From: Chondromyces crocatus
GTDB taxonomy: Bacteria > Myxococcota_A > Polyangia > Polyangiales > Polyangiaceae
Length of the DNA stretch: 64,000 nucleotides
Assembly (NCBI RefSeq): GCF_001189295.1
Contig: NZ_CP012159.1
Span: 9,470,501-9,534,500, forward strand
Direction: 5' to 3'
The translations under genes were made by a program, and so were the position numbers. Position 1 is the stretch's first letter. Every line of letters begins with the position of its first letter. This document shows positions 8,964 to 19,883 of this stretch, one piece after another. Below the pieces are notes generated by a model that had not been told where the DNA came from, made no database searches, and saw only the letters and a program-made list of their open reading frames with translations.

Positions 8964-10589
8964 TTGGTCACCCTCGTCCGACGCCTCGCGCTCGCTGCGC
9001 GCCGCTCGCCTCTGGAGGCCGGGCTTGCGCTCGCCGTCGTGGGTGCCTGCGCCTACGTGATCGTCGCGCCGCTCGCCGCGTGTCGCTACCCCCCCATCAC
9101 CGATCTCCCGTTCCACGGCGCGCAGACCTCCGCGCTGCACCACTACGCCGACCCGACGTTTCATCTGCGCGAGCAGTTCCGCCTCCAGCCGCTCGCCGTC
9201 CCGTACCTCTCGATGTACGTCATCGGCGCGGCCCTCATGTGGGTCTTGCCTCCGGTCGCCGCCACCAAGATCGCCGCCGCGGTGATGCTCGCCCTCCTCC
9301 CGGCGGGCATGGCGGTGCTGTTCTGGGGGATGAAGCGCAGTCCGCTGCTCGGGGTGCTGGGGCTCGGCATCGCCTGGTGCACCCTCGCGCACTGGGGGTT
9401 CTTCAACTTCGTCGGCGCGCTCGGCCTCTTCTGCATGGCGGCCGGCATCACGCTGCGCCTCGTGGATCGCCCGACCCGAGGGCGACGGGTGGCGCTGGCG
9501 CTCACCCTCGTCGCGCTGTTCTTCACCCACATCTTCCGCTTCCCCTTCGCGATCTGCGCGGTCATCGGTGCCGCGATCCTGGCCTATCCGGCGACCCGGC
9601 GGTTCCGCCCCATCCTCCTGCCGCTCGTCCCTGCCCTCCTCCTCTTCGTCGCCTGGCTCTTCGCGCGCACCGACACCCTGCGCTCCAGCCCGGGCCCGCT
9701 CACCTTCCACCTGGAGCGGCTCCGCGAGATCCCCGGCTTGCTCTTCTCCGGGTTCGACGATCCCGCCGAGAAGCAGGCCGCGTCTCGTGCGGGGCGCATG
9801 CTCCTCGCAGCGCTCGGGGCCACCGTCGCCGCGCGGCTGTTCGAGAAGCACGATGCGCCAGCCAGCGCCGACGAGACCCGCGACACGCGGCGCTTCACCC
9901 TCGCGGCGGCCGCCGTCCCCGTGGCCTGCGCCCTGGTGTTCCTCGGCCTCTTCCTCGCCCTGCCGATGCAGATGGGGCTCTGGTGGTACGTGTACCCGCG
10001 CGAGGCCACCTCGGCCCTGCTGCTCGCGCTCGCGGCGTTCCCGGATCTACCGAAGCGCTCGTGGCTACGCGCTCCGATCGTCCTCGTGCTCGCCGCGGCA
10101 CCCATCGGCATGGCCACCGTGGTCGTCGACCACTACCGCCGCTTCGACCCCGTCACGGAGGACTTTCACGCCATCACCCGCGAGATCCCGCAGGCGCCGA
10201 AGCTCCTCTACCTCGTCTTCGATCATCACGGCTCGGCCCGGAGCACCAGCCCCTTCATCCATCTCCCCGCATGGGTGCAAGCGGAGCGCGGTGGCTGGCT
10301 CAGCTTCCACTTCGCGGTGTGGGACTCGTCTCCCCTCGCCTACCGCGATCGCAGCGAGCCTGGCGCCGTGGTCCCTCCACCCGTGCCGCTGCGCTGGGAA
10401 TGGACGCCGCAGCGCTTCGACGTGCGGCGGCACGGTACCTTCTTCGACTGGTTCCTCGTGCGTCACCACGGGGACCCCGCGCGGCTCTTCCGCCAGGATC
10501 CGACGATCGAGTTCGTGAAGCACACCGGAACGTGGTGGCTCTACCGACGCCGCAGCACCGAGCATGTGGACGTCAGCGCGAACGAGTGA
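8964..10589 (+). CDS. Multi-pass membrane protein, unknown function
   Basis: About 541 residues from a TTG start. No closer ATG or GTG in this frame is supported. The protein has around ten hydrophobic segments over residues 15-380 and a hydrophilic C-terminal ~150 residues. Distinct features are PPITDLPFHGAQTSALHHY after the first helix, HWGFFNFVGALGLFC, and FFTHIFRFPF. The layout resembles glycosyltransferase-like membrane proteins of the neighbouring genes, and the early D-L-P-F-H segment could be the catalytic loop, but I cannot name a family with confidence. It is divergent from the GT39-like gene and may belong to the same cell-surface glycan pathway (inference from position). Confidence 0.6.
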   Translation: MVTLVRRLALAARRSPLEAGLALAVVGACAYVIVAPLAACRYPPITDLPFHGAQTSALHHYADPTFHLREQFRLQPLAVPYLSMYVIGAALMWVLPPVAATKIAAAVMLALLPAGMAVLFWGMKRSPLLGVLGLGIAWCTLAHWGFFNFVGALGLFCMAAGITLRLVDRPTRGRRVALALTLVALFFTHIFRFPFAICAVIGAAILAYPATRRFRPILLPLVPALLLFVAWLFARTDTLRSSPGPLTFHLERLREIPGLLFSGFDDPAEKQAASRAGRMLLAALGATVAARLFEKHDAPASADETRDTRRFTLAAAAVPVACALVFLGLFLALPMQMGLWWYVYPREATSALLLALAAFPDLPKRSWLRAPIVLVLAAAPIGMATVVVDHYRRFDPVTEDFHAITREIPQAPKLLYLVFDHHGSARSTSPFIHLPAWVQAERGGWLSFHFAVWDSSPLAYRDRSEPGAVVPPPVPLRWEWTPQRFDVRRHGTFFDWFLVRHHGDPARLFRQDPTIEFVKHTGTWWLYRRRSTEHVDVSANE

Positions 10590-10604
10590 GCGGGCTGCCG
10601 AGTG

Positions 10605-10642
10605 AACAAAAACGAACGACCCCGGCGAGGTCGCCAGGGTCG
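10605..10642 (-). terminator. Rho-independent terminator of the RRM gene
   Basis: Read on the minus strand, arms of 12 bases (10631-10642 and 10617-10628) pair throughout, with one G-U pair and a four-base effective loop, and are followed directly by TTCGTTTTTGTTC. The hairpin begins 37 bases after the stop of the RRM gene. On the plus strand the hairpin has a C-A mismatch and no T-run, so it is assigned to the minus strand. It lies in the gap between two convergent genes. Confidence 0.8.
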
Positions 10643-10678
10643 CACATGCATTACACGAAGATCGTCGGCAGACGTCGA

Positions 10679-11104
10679 TCAGTAACGATCGCCACCACCA
10701 CGGCCACCACGGCCGCCGCCACGGCCACCGCGGCCACCACCGCCGCCGCCGCCGCCGTAGCCGCCACCGCCGCCGCCGCCGTAGCCGCCGCCGCCGTAGC
10801 CGCCGCCGCCACCGCCGCCGCCGTAACCACCACCGCCGCCGCCACCACCGCGCGGCGGGCGCTGCTCGGCCTCGTTCACGCGCAGGGGACGTCCCTCGAA
10901 CATGGCGCCGTTCATCGTGGTGATGGCCTTCTGGGCCTGCTCTTCACTGCCCATCGTCACGAAACCGAAGCCGCGCGACTGGCCGCTCTCCCGATCCGTC
11001 ACGATGTGCACGTCCGTCACTTCTCCCGCATCGGCGAAAGCGTCACGAAGGGTGGTGGTGGTAGTAGAAAAGGGGAGGTTGCCGACGTAGAGACGAGTAC
11101 CCAT
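10679..11104 (-). CDS. Glycine-rich RRM RNA-binding protein
   Basis: 141 residues. An RRM covers residues 1-80 with RNP2 LYVGNL near the N-terminus and RNP1 RGFGFVTM at about residues 44-51. The last ~55 residues are a Gly tail with GGYGGGG and GRGGRGG (RGG-like) repeats ending in GGGDRY. Such proteins bind single-stranded RNA. Bacterial relatives in cyanobacteria and myxobacteria are often cold-induced, which is family knowledge and not visible here. The tail is coded by near-trinucleotide repeats and is prone to length change. The long upstream gap would allow a regulated leader. A strong intrinsic terminator follows. Confidence 0.93.
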   Translation of the reverse strand: MGTRLYVGNLPFSTTTTTLRDAFADAGEVTDVHIVTDRESGQSRGFGFVTMGSEEQAQKAITTMNGAMFEGRPLRVNEAEQRPPRGGGGGGGGYGGGGGGGGYGGGGYGGGGGGGYGGGGGGGGRGGRGGGRGGRGGGDRY

Positions 11105-11848
11105 TCCAGATCAGTGCTCCGCAGCCCAGCAAACTGCGCGTGCTCCGCGCCGAGAGTCTCTCCATCCGATGGGGCTGCGTACATCAAACAGAAGGACGTC
11201 CGAGTCAGCGCTGATGGTAGCCGGCTCCTGCCCCCAGGCAAGATGAATGAATAGACCGCGTCGTCGCTCGTCTCCCCCCTCTTCGCCCGGCGCAGCCCCC
11301 ACCGACCTTCTCCCCCTCCCCTCGTTCGCTGGCGACGCCAACGACTCCAGCGTGACGGTAGTTTGCACGTATCCGTCGCCGAGGTAGCGCCCGCGCCTGA
11401 CGCATCGCGACGGGGCAGACGTTCCAGCTCCGCCTCCACCATTTCACTCCTGACCCGGGGCAGCGGGGTCCTCGCGACGCCCGGCGGCCGCCTGTCGGCA
11501 GTGCCCTGGAGGGAACGGGGCAGCGGATCGAGCAGGCCGCGGGCAACGGAACCGTGAAAACCATACGGGCCTGGAATCATCGCCGCGAGCACCGCAATGA
11601 CCCCTCGAGGTCTGCTCGGACTGAACGCAGCGCCCTGTCGGCTCCTCGCTTCGAGGTCGGGGGCGAGGACCGGGAACGCCCTCGAAGAAATCTCCGGTTC
11701 GAGGAATCCATAGAAATCGACACGACGGGCATGGCACGCGCCCGGGTGGCTGCTGCCGCATCACGGTGCCCGATCCTGCTTCCATCGCGGCGGCATCCAT
11801 CGGTCAGGCTCGTGGTAAGGCGAGCTTGGGTGCTCTGAAGGACCGGCC
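11105..11848. other. Long intergenic region between divergent genes, no gene recognised
   Basis: About 740 bases between the start of the RRM gene (minus) and the start of the first hybrid kinase (plus). I find no tRNA, small RNA hairpin with T-run or supported reading frame. Short open frames in it have no ribosome site or family features. Promoters and leaders for both neighbours must lie here. The segment GGGGCAGCGG occurs twice about 60 bases apart (near 11456 and 11516). The base composition is somewhat less GC-extreme than that of the flanking genes. Confidence 0.5.
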
Positions 11849-14848
11849 ATGACGATGGACAAACGCGCGGTGGACGAGGTGCTGATCGGGGGCGGCGAGT
11901 GCGGCGCGCTGATGCGACAGCTGGACTGGTCGAAGACGGCCATCGGTCCTGTGTCGTCGTGGCCCCAGTCGCTCCGCACGGCGGTGGGGATCCTGCTCGC
12001 GTCGAACTACCCGCTCTACATCGCCTGGGGCCCCAGGTACGTGCAGATGTACAACGACGCTTACCGGCCCATCTGCGGCGCGACCAAGCACCCTGCGTCG
12101 CTGGGCCAGGAGGCCGCCGTCACCTGGCCCGAGGTGTGGCACATGCTCGGGCCGGGCTTCGACCGGATCCTCGCCACGGGGGAGGCAAACTGGGTCGAGG
12201 ACCTCATGATGCCGCTCGACAGGAACGGCTACGTCGAGGAGTGCTACTTCACCTACAGCCACTCGCCCATCCGCGACGAACGGGGGGGCATCGGCGGCGT
12301 CTTCTCGGCGCTTCACGAGACCACCGACCGGGTCCTCGACGAGCGGCGCTTGCGCACGCTCCGGGCGCTGAGCGCTGCGACCAGTGATCGACCCAGCGCC
12401 GAGAACGCGTGCCGCGCTGCCGCCGAGATCCTGGGCTCGAACCTCCACGACGTGCCGTTCGCGCTCCTCTACCTCGTCGAGGCGGGCGGCGAGCGAGCGC
12501 GCCTCGTCGCGAGCAGCCAGCTCGATCCCGGCGCGCCAGGAGCGCCGCTCCTCATCGAGCCGAGATCGGCCCACACCACGACCTGGCCCATCGCCGGGCT
12601 CCTCTCGGGAGAGGAGACGAGCCGTGAGACGCACTTCCCGGCGATGTGGGGGAAGCTGCCGGGTGGCCCCTGGCCCGAGGGGGCGTCGTCGGCCCTGCTG
12701 CTCCCGCTGGCGCAACCCGGCCACACGACCCCCGCGGGTGTGCTCGTCGCAGGCGTGAGCCCGCGCCGGGCCCTCGACGAGAAGTACAAGAGCTTCCTTC
12801 AGCTCGCCGCCGCCGGGATCGCCACCGGCATTGCCAACGCCCGCGCCCGAGAGGAAGAGCGCCGCCACCTGGACGCGCTGGCCGAGCTGGACCGCGCGAA
12901 GACGGCCTTCTTCAGCAACGTGAGCCACGAGTTCCGCACCCCGCTCACCCTCGTGCTCGGGCCGCTCGAGGACTGCCTCGAAGACGCGCAAGAGCCGCTC
13001 GGCACCCGCCAGCAGGCGCGCCTCTCGACGGTGCGGCGCAACGCGCTCCGCTTGCTCAAGCTCGTCAACGCGCTGCTCGACTTCTCGCGCCTCGAAGCGG
13101 GCCGCATGCAGGCGGTCCGCGAGGCCACGGATCTCTCGGCGCTCACCACGGATCTGGCCAGCACCTTCCGCTCCACCATGGAGCGCGCGGGCCTGGCCCT
13201 CCACGTCGACTGTCCGCCCCTCCCCGAGCCTGCGTGGGTGGACCGGGAGATGTGGGAGAAGATGGTCCTGAACCTCCTCTCCAATGCCTTCAAGTTCACC
13301 TTCGAGGGCAGCATCAGCGTGCGCCTCACCGCCGATGAAGAGCGCTTCGTGCTCGCCGTCGAGGACACGGGGACCGGCATCCCGCAGCAGGAGCTCAAGC
13401 GCGTCTTCGAGCGCTTCCACCGGGTGCAGGGCGCCCGAGGGCGCAGCCACGAGGGGAGCGGCATCGGCCTCGCGCTCGTCCAGGAGCTCGCCAAGCTCCA
13501 CGGAGGAAGCATCGAGGTCGAGAGCAGCCTGGGGAAAGGCAGCACCTTCACGCTCACGCTGCCCCGGGGGCGCGTCGTCTCGGCAGGAGAGCCCCTCGAT
13601 CCCGGGCCCGAGCGCGCTGCCACCACCGAGCGCGCCGTCGCCTCCACGGCCACCGCGTTCCTCAACGACATGACGGCATGGGTGCAGTCCGGCGACGCGG
13701 CGACGCCCGAGCAGCCAGCGCAGGTGCCCGTCCAGCCCCCGCCCCCCTCCTTCGGCGCCACCGTCACCCGACTCCCGGCCCGACGAGCGCTCTTGCCTTC
13801 GGGCCACGTCCTGCTCGTCGACGACAATGCCGACATGCGCGACTACGTGAAGCGGCTGCTCGAAGGGCGCTACACGGTCGAGACGGCGCAGGACGGAGAC
13901 ACGGCGCTGGAGATCATCAAGCACCGCATCCCCGATCTCGTGCTCTCCGACGTCATGATGCCCGGCAAGGATGGCTTCGCCCTGCTCGCGGCGCTGCGGG
14001 TCGATCCGCGCACCACGATGATCCCGGTCATCCTCCTGTCGGCACGCGCGGGCGAAGAGGCGACCGTGGAGGGGCTCCTGGCCGGGGCCAGCGACTACCT
14101 GGTCAAACCCTTCTCCGGCCGCGAACTCGTCGCGCGGGTCGAGGGCACCCTGCGCACCGCGCGGGCGCGCCAGGATCTCGACGCGTTCGCTGGTCGCATC
14201 GCCCATGACCTGCGCAACTTGCTCTCGCCGCTCCTGATGATGAGCGCCGTGTTCAAGTTCTCGTCCGAAGAGCCCGCGCGCAAGGCGGGAGAGCGCCTCG
14301 AGCGCATGACCCGCCGCGCCAACAACCTGCTCGACGGCATGCTCGCCTTCTCGCGCGCCGAGCACACGCTCGATGCGAAGGACAGCTCCTCCATCCCCGC
14401 CGTGATCTCCGACGTCGTCGAGGACCTGAGCAGCCTCCGCAACCAGGTGAACGCCGAGATCGATCTCACCGGCGTCGAGAACCTGCGCGTCATCGTTCCC
14501 CGCGGCCTCCTCTACGTGGTCGTCATGAACCTCATGTCCAACGCCCTCAAATTCATGCAAGGGCAGCCGCACCGACGCGTCGTCGTCACGGCGCGCACGC
14601 GCGGGGAACGCGCAGAGCTCATCGTCGACGACACCGGCCCGGGCATCTCCTCCGACGCGCTGGGCCACATCTTCGAGCCGTTCTACCGCGCCCCTGGCAC
14701 CAAGGCCTCGGGGCACGGGATCGGCCTCGCCACCGTGCAGCGCATCGTCCAGTCCTGCGGCGGCGACATCGACGTCCAGTCGACCCCGGGCGTCGGCACC
14801 CAGTTCCAGATCGGGCTCCCCTTGGATCTGGATGGGACCTCACCCTGA
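11849..14848 (+). CDS. Hybrid sensor histidine kinase with two kinase cores (PAS-GAF-HK-REC-HK)
   Basis: 999 residues, with an AAGGA site 7 bases before the ATG. Order: PAS-like domain (about 20-165), GAF-like domain (about 175-335), first kinase with SHEFRTPLT at H360, N-box LNLLSNAFKFT and G-boxes EDTGTGIP and GSGIGLALV, a Pro-rich linker, a receiver domain with phospho-acceptor D701 in LSDVMMPG, and a second kinase with RIAHDLRNLL at H786, N-box MNLMSNALKFM and VDDTGPGIS/GHGIGLATV. No membrane segment is evident, so it is probably cytoplasmic. Two complete kinase cores flanking one receiver is unusual and would permit an internal relay. Output partner unknown. Confidence 0.93.
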   Translation: MTMDKRAVDEVLIGGGECGALMRQLDWSKTAIGPVSSWPQSLRTAVGILLASNYPLYIAWGPRYVQMYNDAYRPICGATKHPASLGQEAAVTWPEVWHMLGPGFDRILATGEANWVEDLMMPLDRNGYVEECYFTYSHSPIRDERGGIGGVFSALHETTDRVLDERRLRTLRALSAATSDRPSAENACRAAAEILGSNLHDVPFALLYLVEAGGERARLVASSQLDPGAPGAPLLIEPRSAHTTTWPIAGLLSGEETSRETHFPAMWGKLPGGPWPEGASSALLLPLAQPGHTTPAGVLVAGVSPRRALDEKYKSFLQLAAAGIATGIANARAREEERRHLDALAELDRAKTAFFSNVSHEFRTPLTLVLGPLEDCLEDAQEPLGTRQQARLSTVRRNALRLLKLVNALLDFSRLEAGRMQAVREATDLSALTTDLASTFRSTMERAGLALHVDCPPLPEPAWVDREMWEKMVLNLLSNAFKFTFEGSISVRLTADEERFVLAVEDTGTGIPQQELKRVFERFHRVQGARGRSHEGSGIGLALVQELAKLHGGSIEVESSLGKGSTFTLTLPRGRVVSAGEPLDPGPERAATTERAVASTATAFLNDMTAWVQSGDAATPEQPAQVPVQPPPPSFGATVTRLPARRALLPSGHVLLVDDNADMRDYVKRLLEGRYTVETAQDGDTALEIIKHRIPDLVLSDVMMPGKDGFALLAALRVDPRTTMIPVILLSARAGEEATVEGLLAGASDYLVKPFSGRELVARVEGTLRTARARQDLDAFAGRIAHDLRNLLSPLLMMSAVFKFSSEEPARKAGERLERMTRRANNLLDGMLAFSRAEHTLDAKDSSSIPAVISDVVEDLSSLRNQVNAEIDLTGVENLRVIVPRGLLYVVVMNLMSNALKFMQGQPHRRVVVTARTRGERAELIVDDTGPGISSDALGHIFEPFYRAPGTKASGHGIGLATVQRIVQSCGGDIDVQSTPGVGTQFQIGLPLDLDGTSP

Positions 14849-14908
14849 CGCGCCCTGGCGCCGATTGACACGCGCCACGCCCCGCGGGACACACCGCGTC
14901 AACGCACC

Positions 14909-16684
<1,776 letters not shown>

Positions 16685-16811
16685 GCGAGCGCCCGCACGC
16701 TGCGAGCAAAGCGCACAGGCACACCGCGCAATCGCTGCACCGCCCACGTCGAAGCCGTCTCCTCGCTGACCGGTCTCGGGCGTCGGGGAAGACCCATGGC
16801 GTTGGCGCGGA

Positions 16812-19800
16812 ATGTGCCACACTCGCCCCGTGATCAGCCGAGAGCGCAGCTGGACTGCCAGGGTCATCGCGGAGGAACGCGACCGCATCGTTCGCGAGTG
16901 GCTGGCAGTCGTGCGCCATCGCGTCCCTGGCCTGCGCGTCCTCTCTCGACCGCTGCTGCTCGATCACCTCCCGCAGAGCGTCGCTGCCCTCGCCGACTGG
17001 CTCGACAGCGACCTCGACGAGCCGGAGTTCGCCCTCATCTCGGAGGAGCACGGCGCCCAGCGCCTCAGCCACGGGGTCCTCCTCCAGGAAATCGCGAGCG
17101 AGTACCGCGTCCTGCGCGAGGTCATCCTCACCATCGTCGCCGAGCGTGAGCGCGACGCCGCGACGAGAGACCAGGCGACGCGGGTCCACGAGCTGGCCAG
17201 GCTGAACGCGGGCCTCGACTTCGCCGTCACCACCGCGATCGAGAAGTACGCCGACATCCGCGAGGACGCCGTGAAGGCCTTGCAGGAGCGCCTCCAGCTC
17301 GCCATCCACGCCGCAGGCGTCGGCACCTGGGATTACGACCCGATCACGCACACCTTCGCGTGGGACACCCAGTGCCGTCGCCTCTTCGGCCTGCCTCCCG
17401 GAGAGAACAACATCTCGTACGACGAGTTCCTCGCCCTCATCCACCCCGACGATCGCGCGCAGGTCGCGGCCGGCATCCAGCAGGCACTCGACCCCACCAT
17501 CGCGGGCACCTACCGCGGCGAATACCGGCTCACCTCCTCGCTCGACGGCGTCAACGACCACTGGCTCCTCTCCGAGGGGCAGACGCTTTTCGATCTGCGC
17601 AGGCAGCCCGCGCGCTTCATCGGCACCGTCGTCGACATCACCGCCCCGAAGCGCCTCCTCGACTTCGAACAGAACGCCCGCCAGCGCGCCGACGACGACC
17701 ACGCCACGCTGCACACCCTCTTCATGCAAGCCCCGGCGGCCATCGCCGTCCTGCGGGGCCCCGACCACCGCTTCGAGCTGGCGAATACCCTCTACCTCCG
17801 CCTGGTCAGCCGTCGCGACATCGTCGGCCTACCCCTCCGCGAGGCCCTCCCCGAGATCGTCGAGCAGGGCTTCCTCCAGCTCCTCGACAAGGTCTACACC
17901 ACGGGCAAATCCCACTACGGTCACGAGGTGCCCGTCCAGCTCCGGCACGCGATGGACAGCGACCGGCTGGAGACGATCTTCCTCAACTTCGCGTACGAGC
18001 CCATCCGCGACGACGCAGGTCACGTCACGGGCATCTTCGTCATCGCCTTCGACGTCTCCGAGAGCGTCCACGGGCGGCGCCTGATCGAGGACGCGCGGCA
18101 CCTCGCCGAGAGCAACGCCGCGCTGGAGGCGAACGCCCGGAAGGAGGCCGAGGCCGCCGCGAGCCGCAGCCAGTTCCTCGTGAACGCCGTCGAGCGCCTC
18201 TCTCACCGCCTCGACGTCGACGCCATCCTCCAGGAGATCACCCGCCTCGTCGTCCCCGATCTGGCCGACATGGCGACCACGCGCCTCGTCGCAGCGAGCG
18301 GCGAGATGCGCCTCGTGAGCACCGCCCTCCCGGAACCCATCGGCGACGAACTCCAGGAGCGCTTCCCCGTCGTCACCTTGAGCCCCGACTTTGCGCCGAC
18401 CCTGCGCGGGCCCCTCGCTGCCGCCGAGGTGCAGCTCGTGGACGACGTGGCGCGATGGCTCGATGGCAACGGCCCCTCCGCGGAGCACGCCGCGTACGTC
18501 AAATCGCTCGGCGTGAAACAGCTCGCCCTCGTCCCCCTCGTCGCCCACGAGCGGACCGTCGGCCTCCTGTCGGTGGGGCTCACCAGCACCACCCGCACCT
18601 TCGACCCCCAGCGCGTCCAGCTCCTCAAGACGCTGGGCCGACACGCCGCCCTCGCCCTGGAAAACGCCAGGATGTACGAGGAGGCCCAGCAGCTGCGCCG
18701 CCGCGCCGAGGAAGCCAGCGTCACCAAGGATCAGTTCATCGCCACCGTCTCCCACGAGCTGCGCACCCCCCTCAACGCCATCCTCGGCTGGTCCCAGATC
18801 ATCAAGGCCAACCCGGACGCCCAGGCCATGCTCACCAAGGGCATCGAGACCATCGAGCGCAACGCCCGCGCCCAGGCCCAGCTCATCGAGGACCTGCTCG
18901 ACATCTCCCGCATCGTCGTGGGCAAGCTCAAGATCGAGCCCACCAGCGTCTACATCCCCCGCGTCATCGAAGCCGCCCTCGACTCCGCCCGCCCTGCCGC
19001 CGAGGCGAAGAAGATCACCCTGGAGACGGACGTCGACGCCGACGTCGGCCACATCATCGCCGACCCCGATCGTTTCCAGCAGGTGGTCTGGAACCTGATC
19101 TCGAACTCCGTCAAGTTCACCCCCACCGGCGGCAAGGTGCGCATCGCCGCGCGGCGCCTCGCGTCGCAGTTCGAGCTGAGCGTCTCCGACGACGGCAAGG
19201 GCATCACCCCCGACTTCCTCCCGTACGTCTTCGAGAAGTTCCACCAGGTCGAGCAGGGCAACCGCAAGGTCGGCGGCCTCGGCCTCGGCCTCGCCATCGT
19301 GCGCAACATCGTCGAGCTGCACGGCGGCACCGTCCGAGCCGAGAGCGAGGGGCTCGGCAAGGGCGCCACGTTCACCGTCCGCATCCCGATCCGCGCCGCT
19401 GCCCGCCCGATCACACGCCCCCCGATGGACAGCGAGACCGCCGAGGAGGCCACCTTCACCCTCCCGCCTCACGTCCTCGAAGGCCTCCGCATCCTCGTCG
19501 TCGACGACGAGCAAGACGCCCGCGAGCTGCTCGGCGCGATCCTCGGCGACGCCGGCGCCACCGTCCGACTCGCCACGTGCGTCGACGAGGCCATGGTCCT
19601 CCTCCAGACCGAGGTCCCGGACGCCCTCGTCAGCGACGTCGGGATGCCGACCAAGGATGGCTACGCCCTCGCCCGCGAGCTGCGCGGCTTGCCCCGCGAT
19701 CAGGGCGGCCGCATCCCGGCCATCGCCCTCACCGCGCACGCCCGCAGCGAAGACCGCACCCGCGCCCTCACCGCTGGCTTCTCCACCCACATCCCCAAGC

Positions 19801-19883
19801 CCGTCGACCCGACGGAACTCATCGTCGTCCTCGCCAACGCCCTCGGCCGCGAGGTCCAAGATCCCTCGGGTGGCGCATCATGA
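16812..19883 (+). CDS. Hybrid sensor histidine kinase (RsbRD_N-PAS-PAS-GAF-HK-REC)
   Basis: 1023 residues; a GTG at 16830 is an alternative start six codons later. The N-terminal ~140 residues (RVIAEERDRIVREWLAVVR onward) resemble the RsbRD/sensor N-terminal helical domain. PAS domains follow at about 157-280 and 295-425 and a GAF domain at about 450-615. The kinase has TVSHELRTPLN with H648, NLISNSVKFTP, SDDGKGI and GLGLGLAIV. The receiver has VVDDE and acceptor D942 in VSDVGMP. No membrane segments: a soluble sensor. Its TGA overlaps the ATG of the next hybrid kinase (ATGA), so the two are translationally coupled and were probably derived from a duplication, as the PAS_4 segments are alike (F-L-Q-L-L-D-K-V-Y-T and F-F-E-L-L-D-K-V-Y-T). 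Confidence 0.93.
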   Translation: MCHTRPVISRERSWTARVIAEERDRIVREWLAVVRHRVPGLRVLSRPLLLDHLPQSVAALADWLDSDLDEPEFALISEEHGAQRLSHGVLLQEIASEYRVLREVILTIVAERERDAATRDQATRVHELARLNAGLDFAVTTAIEKYADIREDAVKALQERLQLAIHAAGVGTWDYDPITHTFAWDTQCRRLFGLPPGENNISYDEFLALIHPDDRAQVAAGIQQALDPTIAGTYRGEYRLTSSLDGVNDHWLLSEGQTLFDLRRQPARFIGTVVDITAPKRLLDFEQNARQRADDDHATLHTLFMQAPAAIAVLRGPDHRFELANTLYLRLVSRRDIVGLPLREALPEIVEQGFLQLLDKVYTTGKSHYGHEVPVQLRHAMDSDRLETIFLNFAYEPIRDDAGHVTGIFVIAFDVSESVHGRRLIEDARHLAESNAALEANARKEAEAAASRSQFLVNAVERLSHRLDVDAILQEITRLVVPDLADMATTRLVAASGEMRLVSTALPEPIGDELQERFPVVTLSPDFAPTLRGPLAAAEVQLVDDVARWLDGNGPSAEHAAYVKSLGVKQLALVPLVAHERTVGLLSVGLTSTTRTFDPQRVQLLKTLGRHAALALENARMYEEAQQLRRRAEEASVTKDQFIATVSHELRTPLNAILGWSQIIKANPDAQAMLTKGIETIERNARAQAQLIEDLLDISRIVVGKLKIEPTSVYIPRVIEAALDSARPAAEAKKITLETDVDADVGHIIADPDRFQQVVWNLISNSVKFTPTGGKVRIAARRLASQFELSVSDDGKGITPDFLPYVFEKFHQVEQGNRKVGGLGLGLAIVRNIVELHGGTVRAESEGLGKGATFTVRIPIRAAARPITRPPMDSETAEEATFTLPPHVLEGLRILVVDDEQDARELLGAILGDAGATVRLATCVDEAMVLLQTEVPDALVSDVGMPTKDGYALARELRGLPRDQGGRIPAIALTAHARSEDRTRALTAGFSTHIPKPVDPTELIVVLANALGREVQDPSGGAS

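Noticed and set aside
11690-11720. tRNA-like T-loop CGGTTCGAGGAATCC
   Set aside because: No acceptor, D or anticodon stems can be formed around it.
11804-14716. Very long open frame antisense to the first hybrid kinase
   Set aside because: It mirrors the kinase frame. The kinase has complete H, N and G boxes and a receiver, whereas the antisense product is Arg/Gly/Asp-rich low-complexity sequence without motifs, as expected from high-GC third-position bias.
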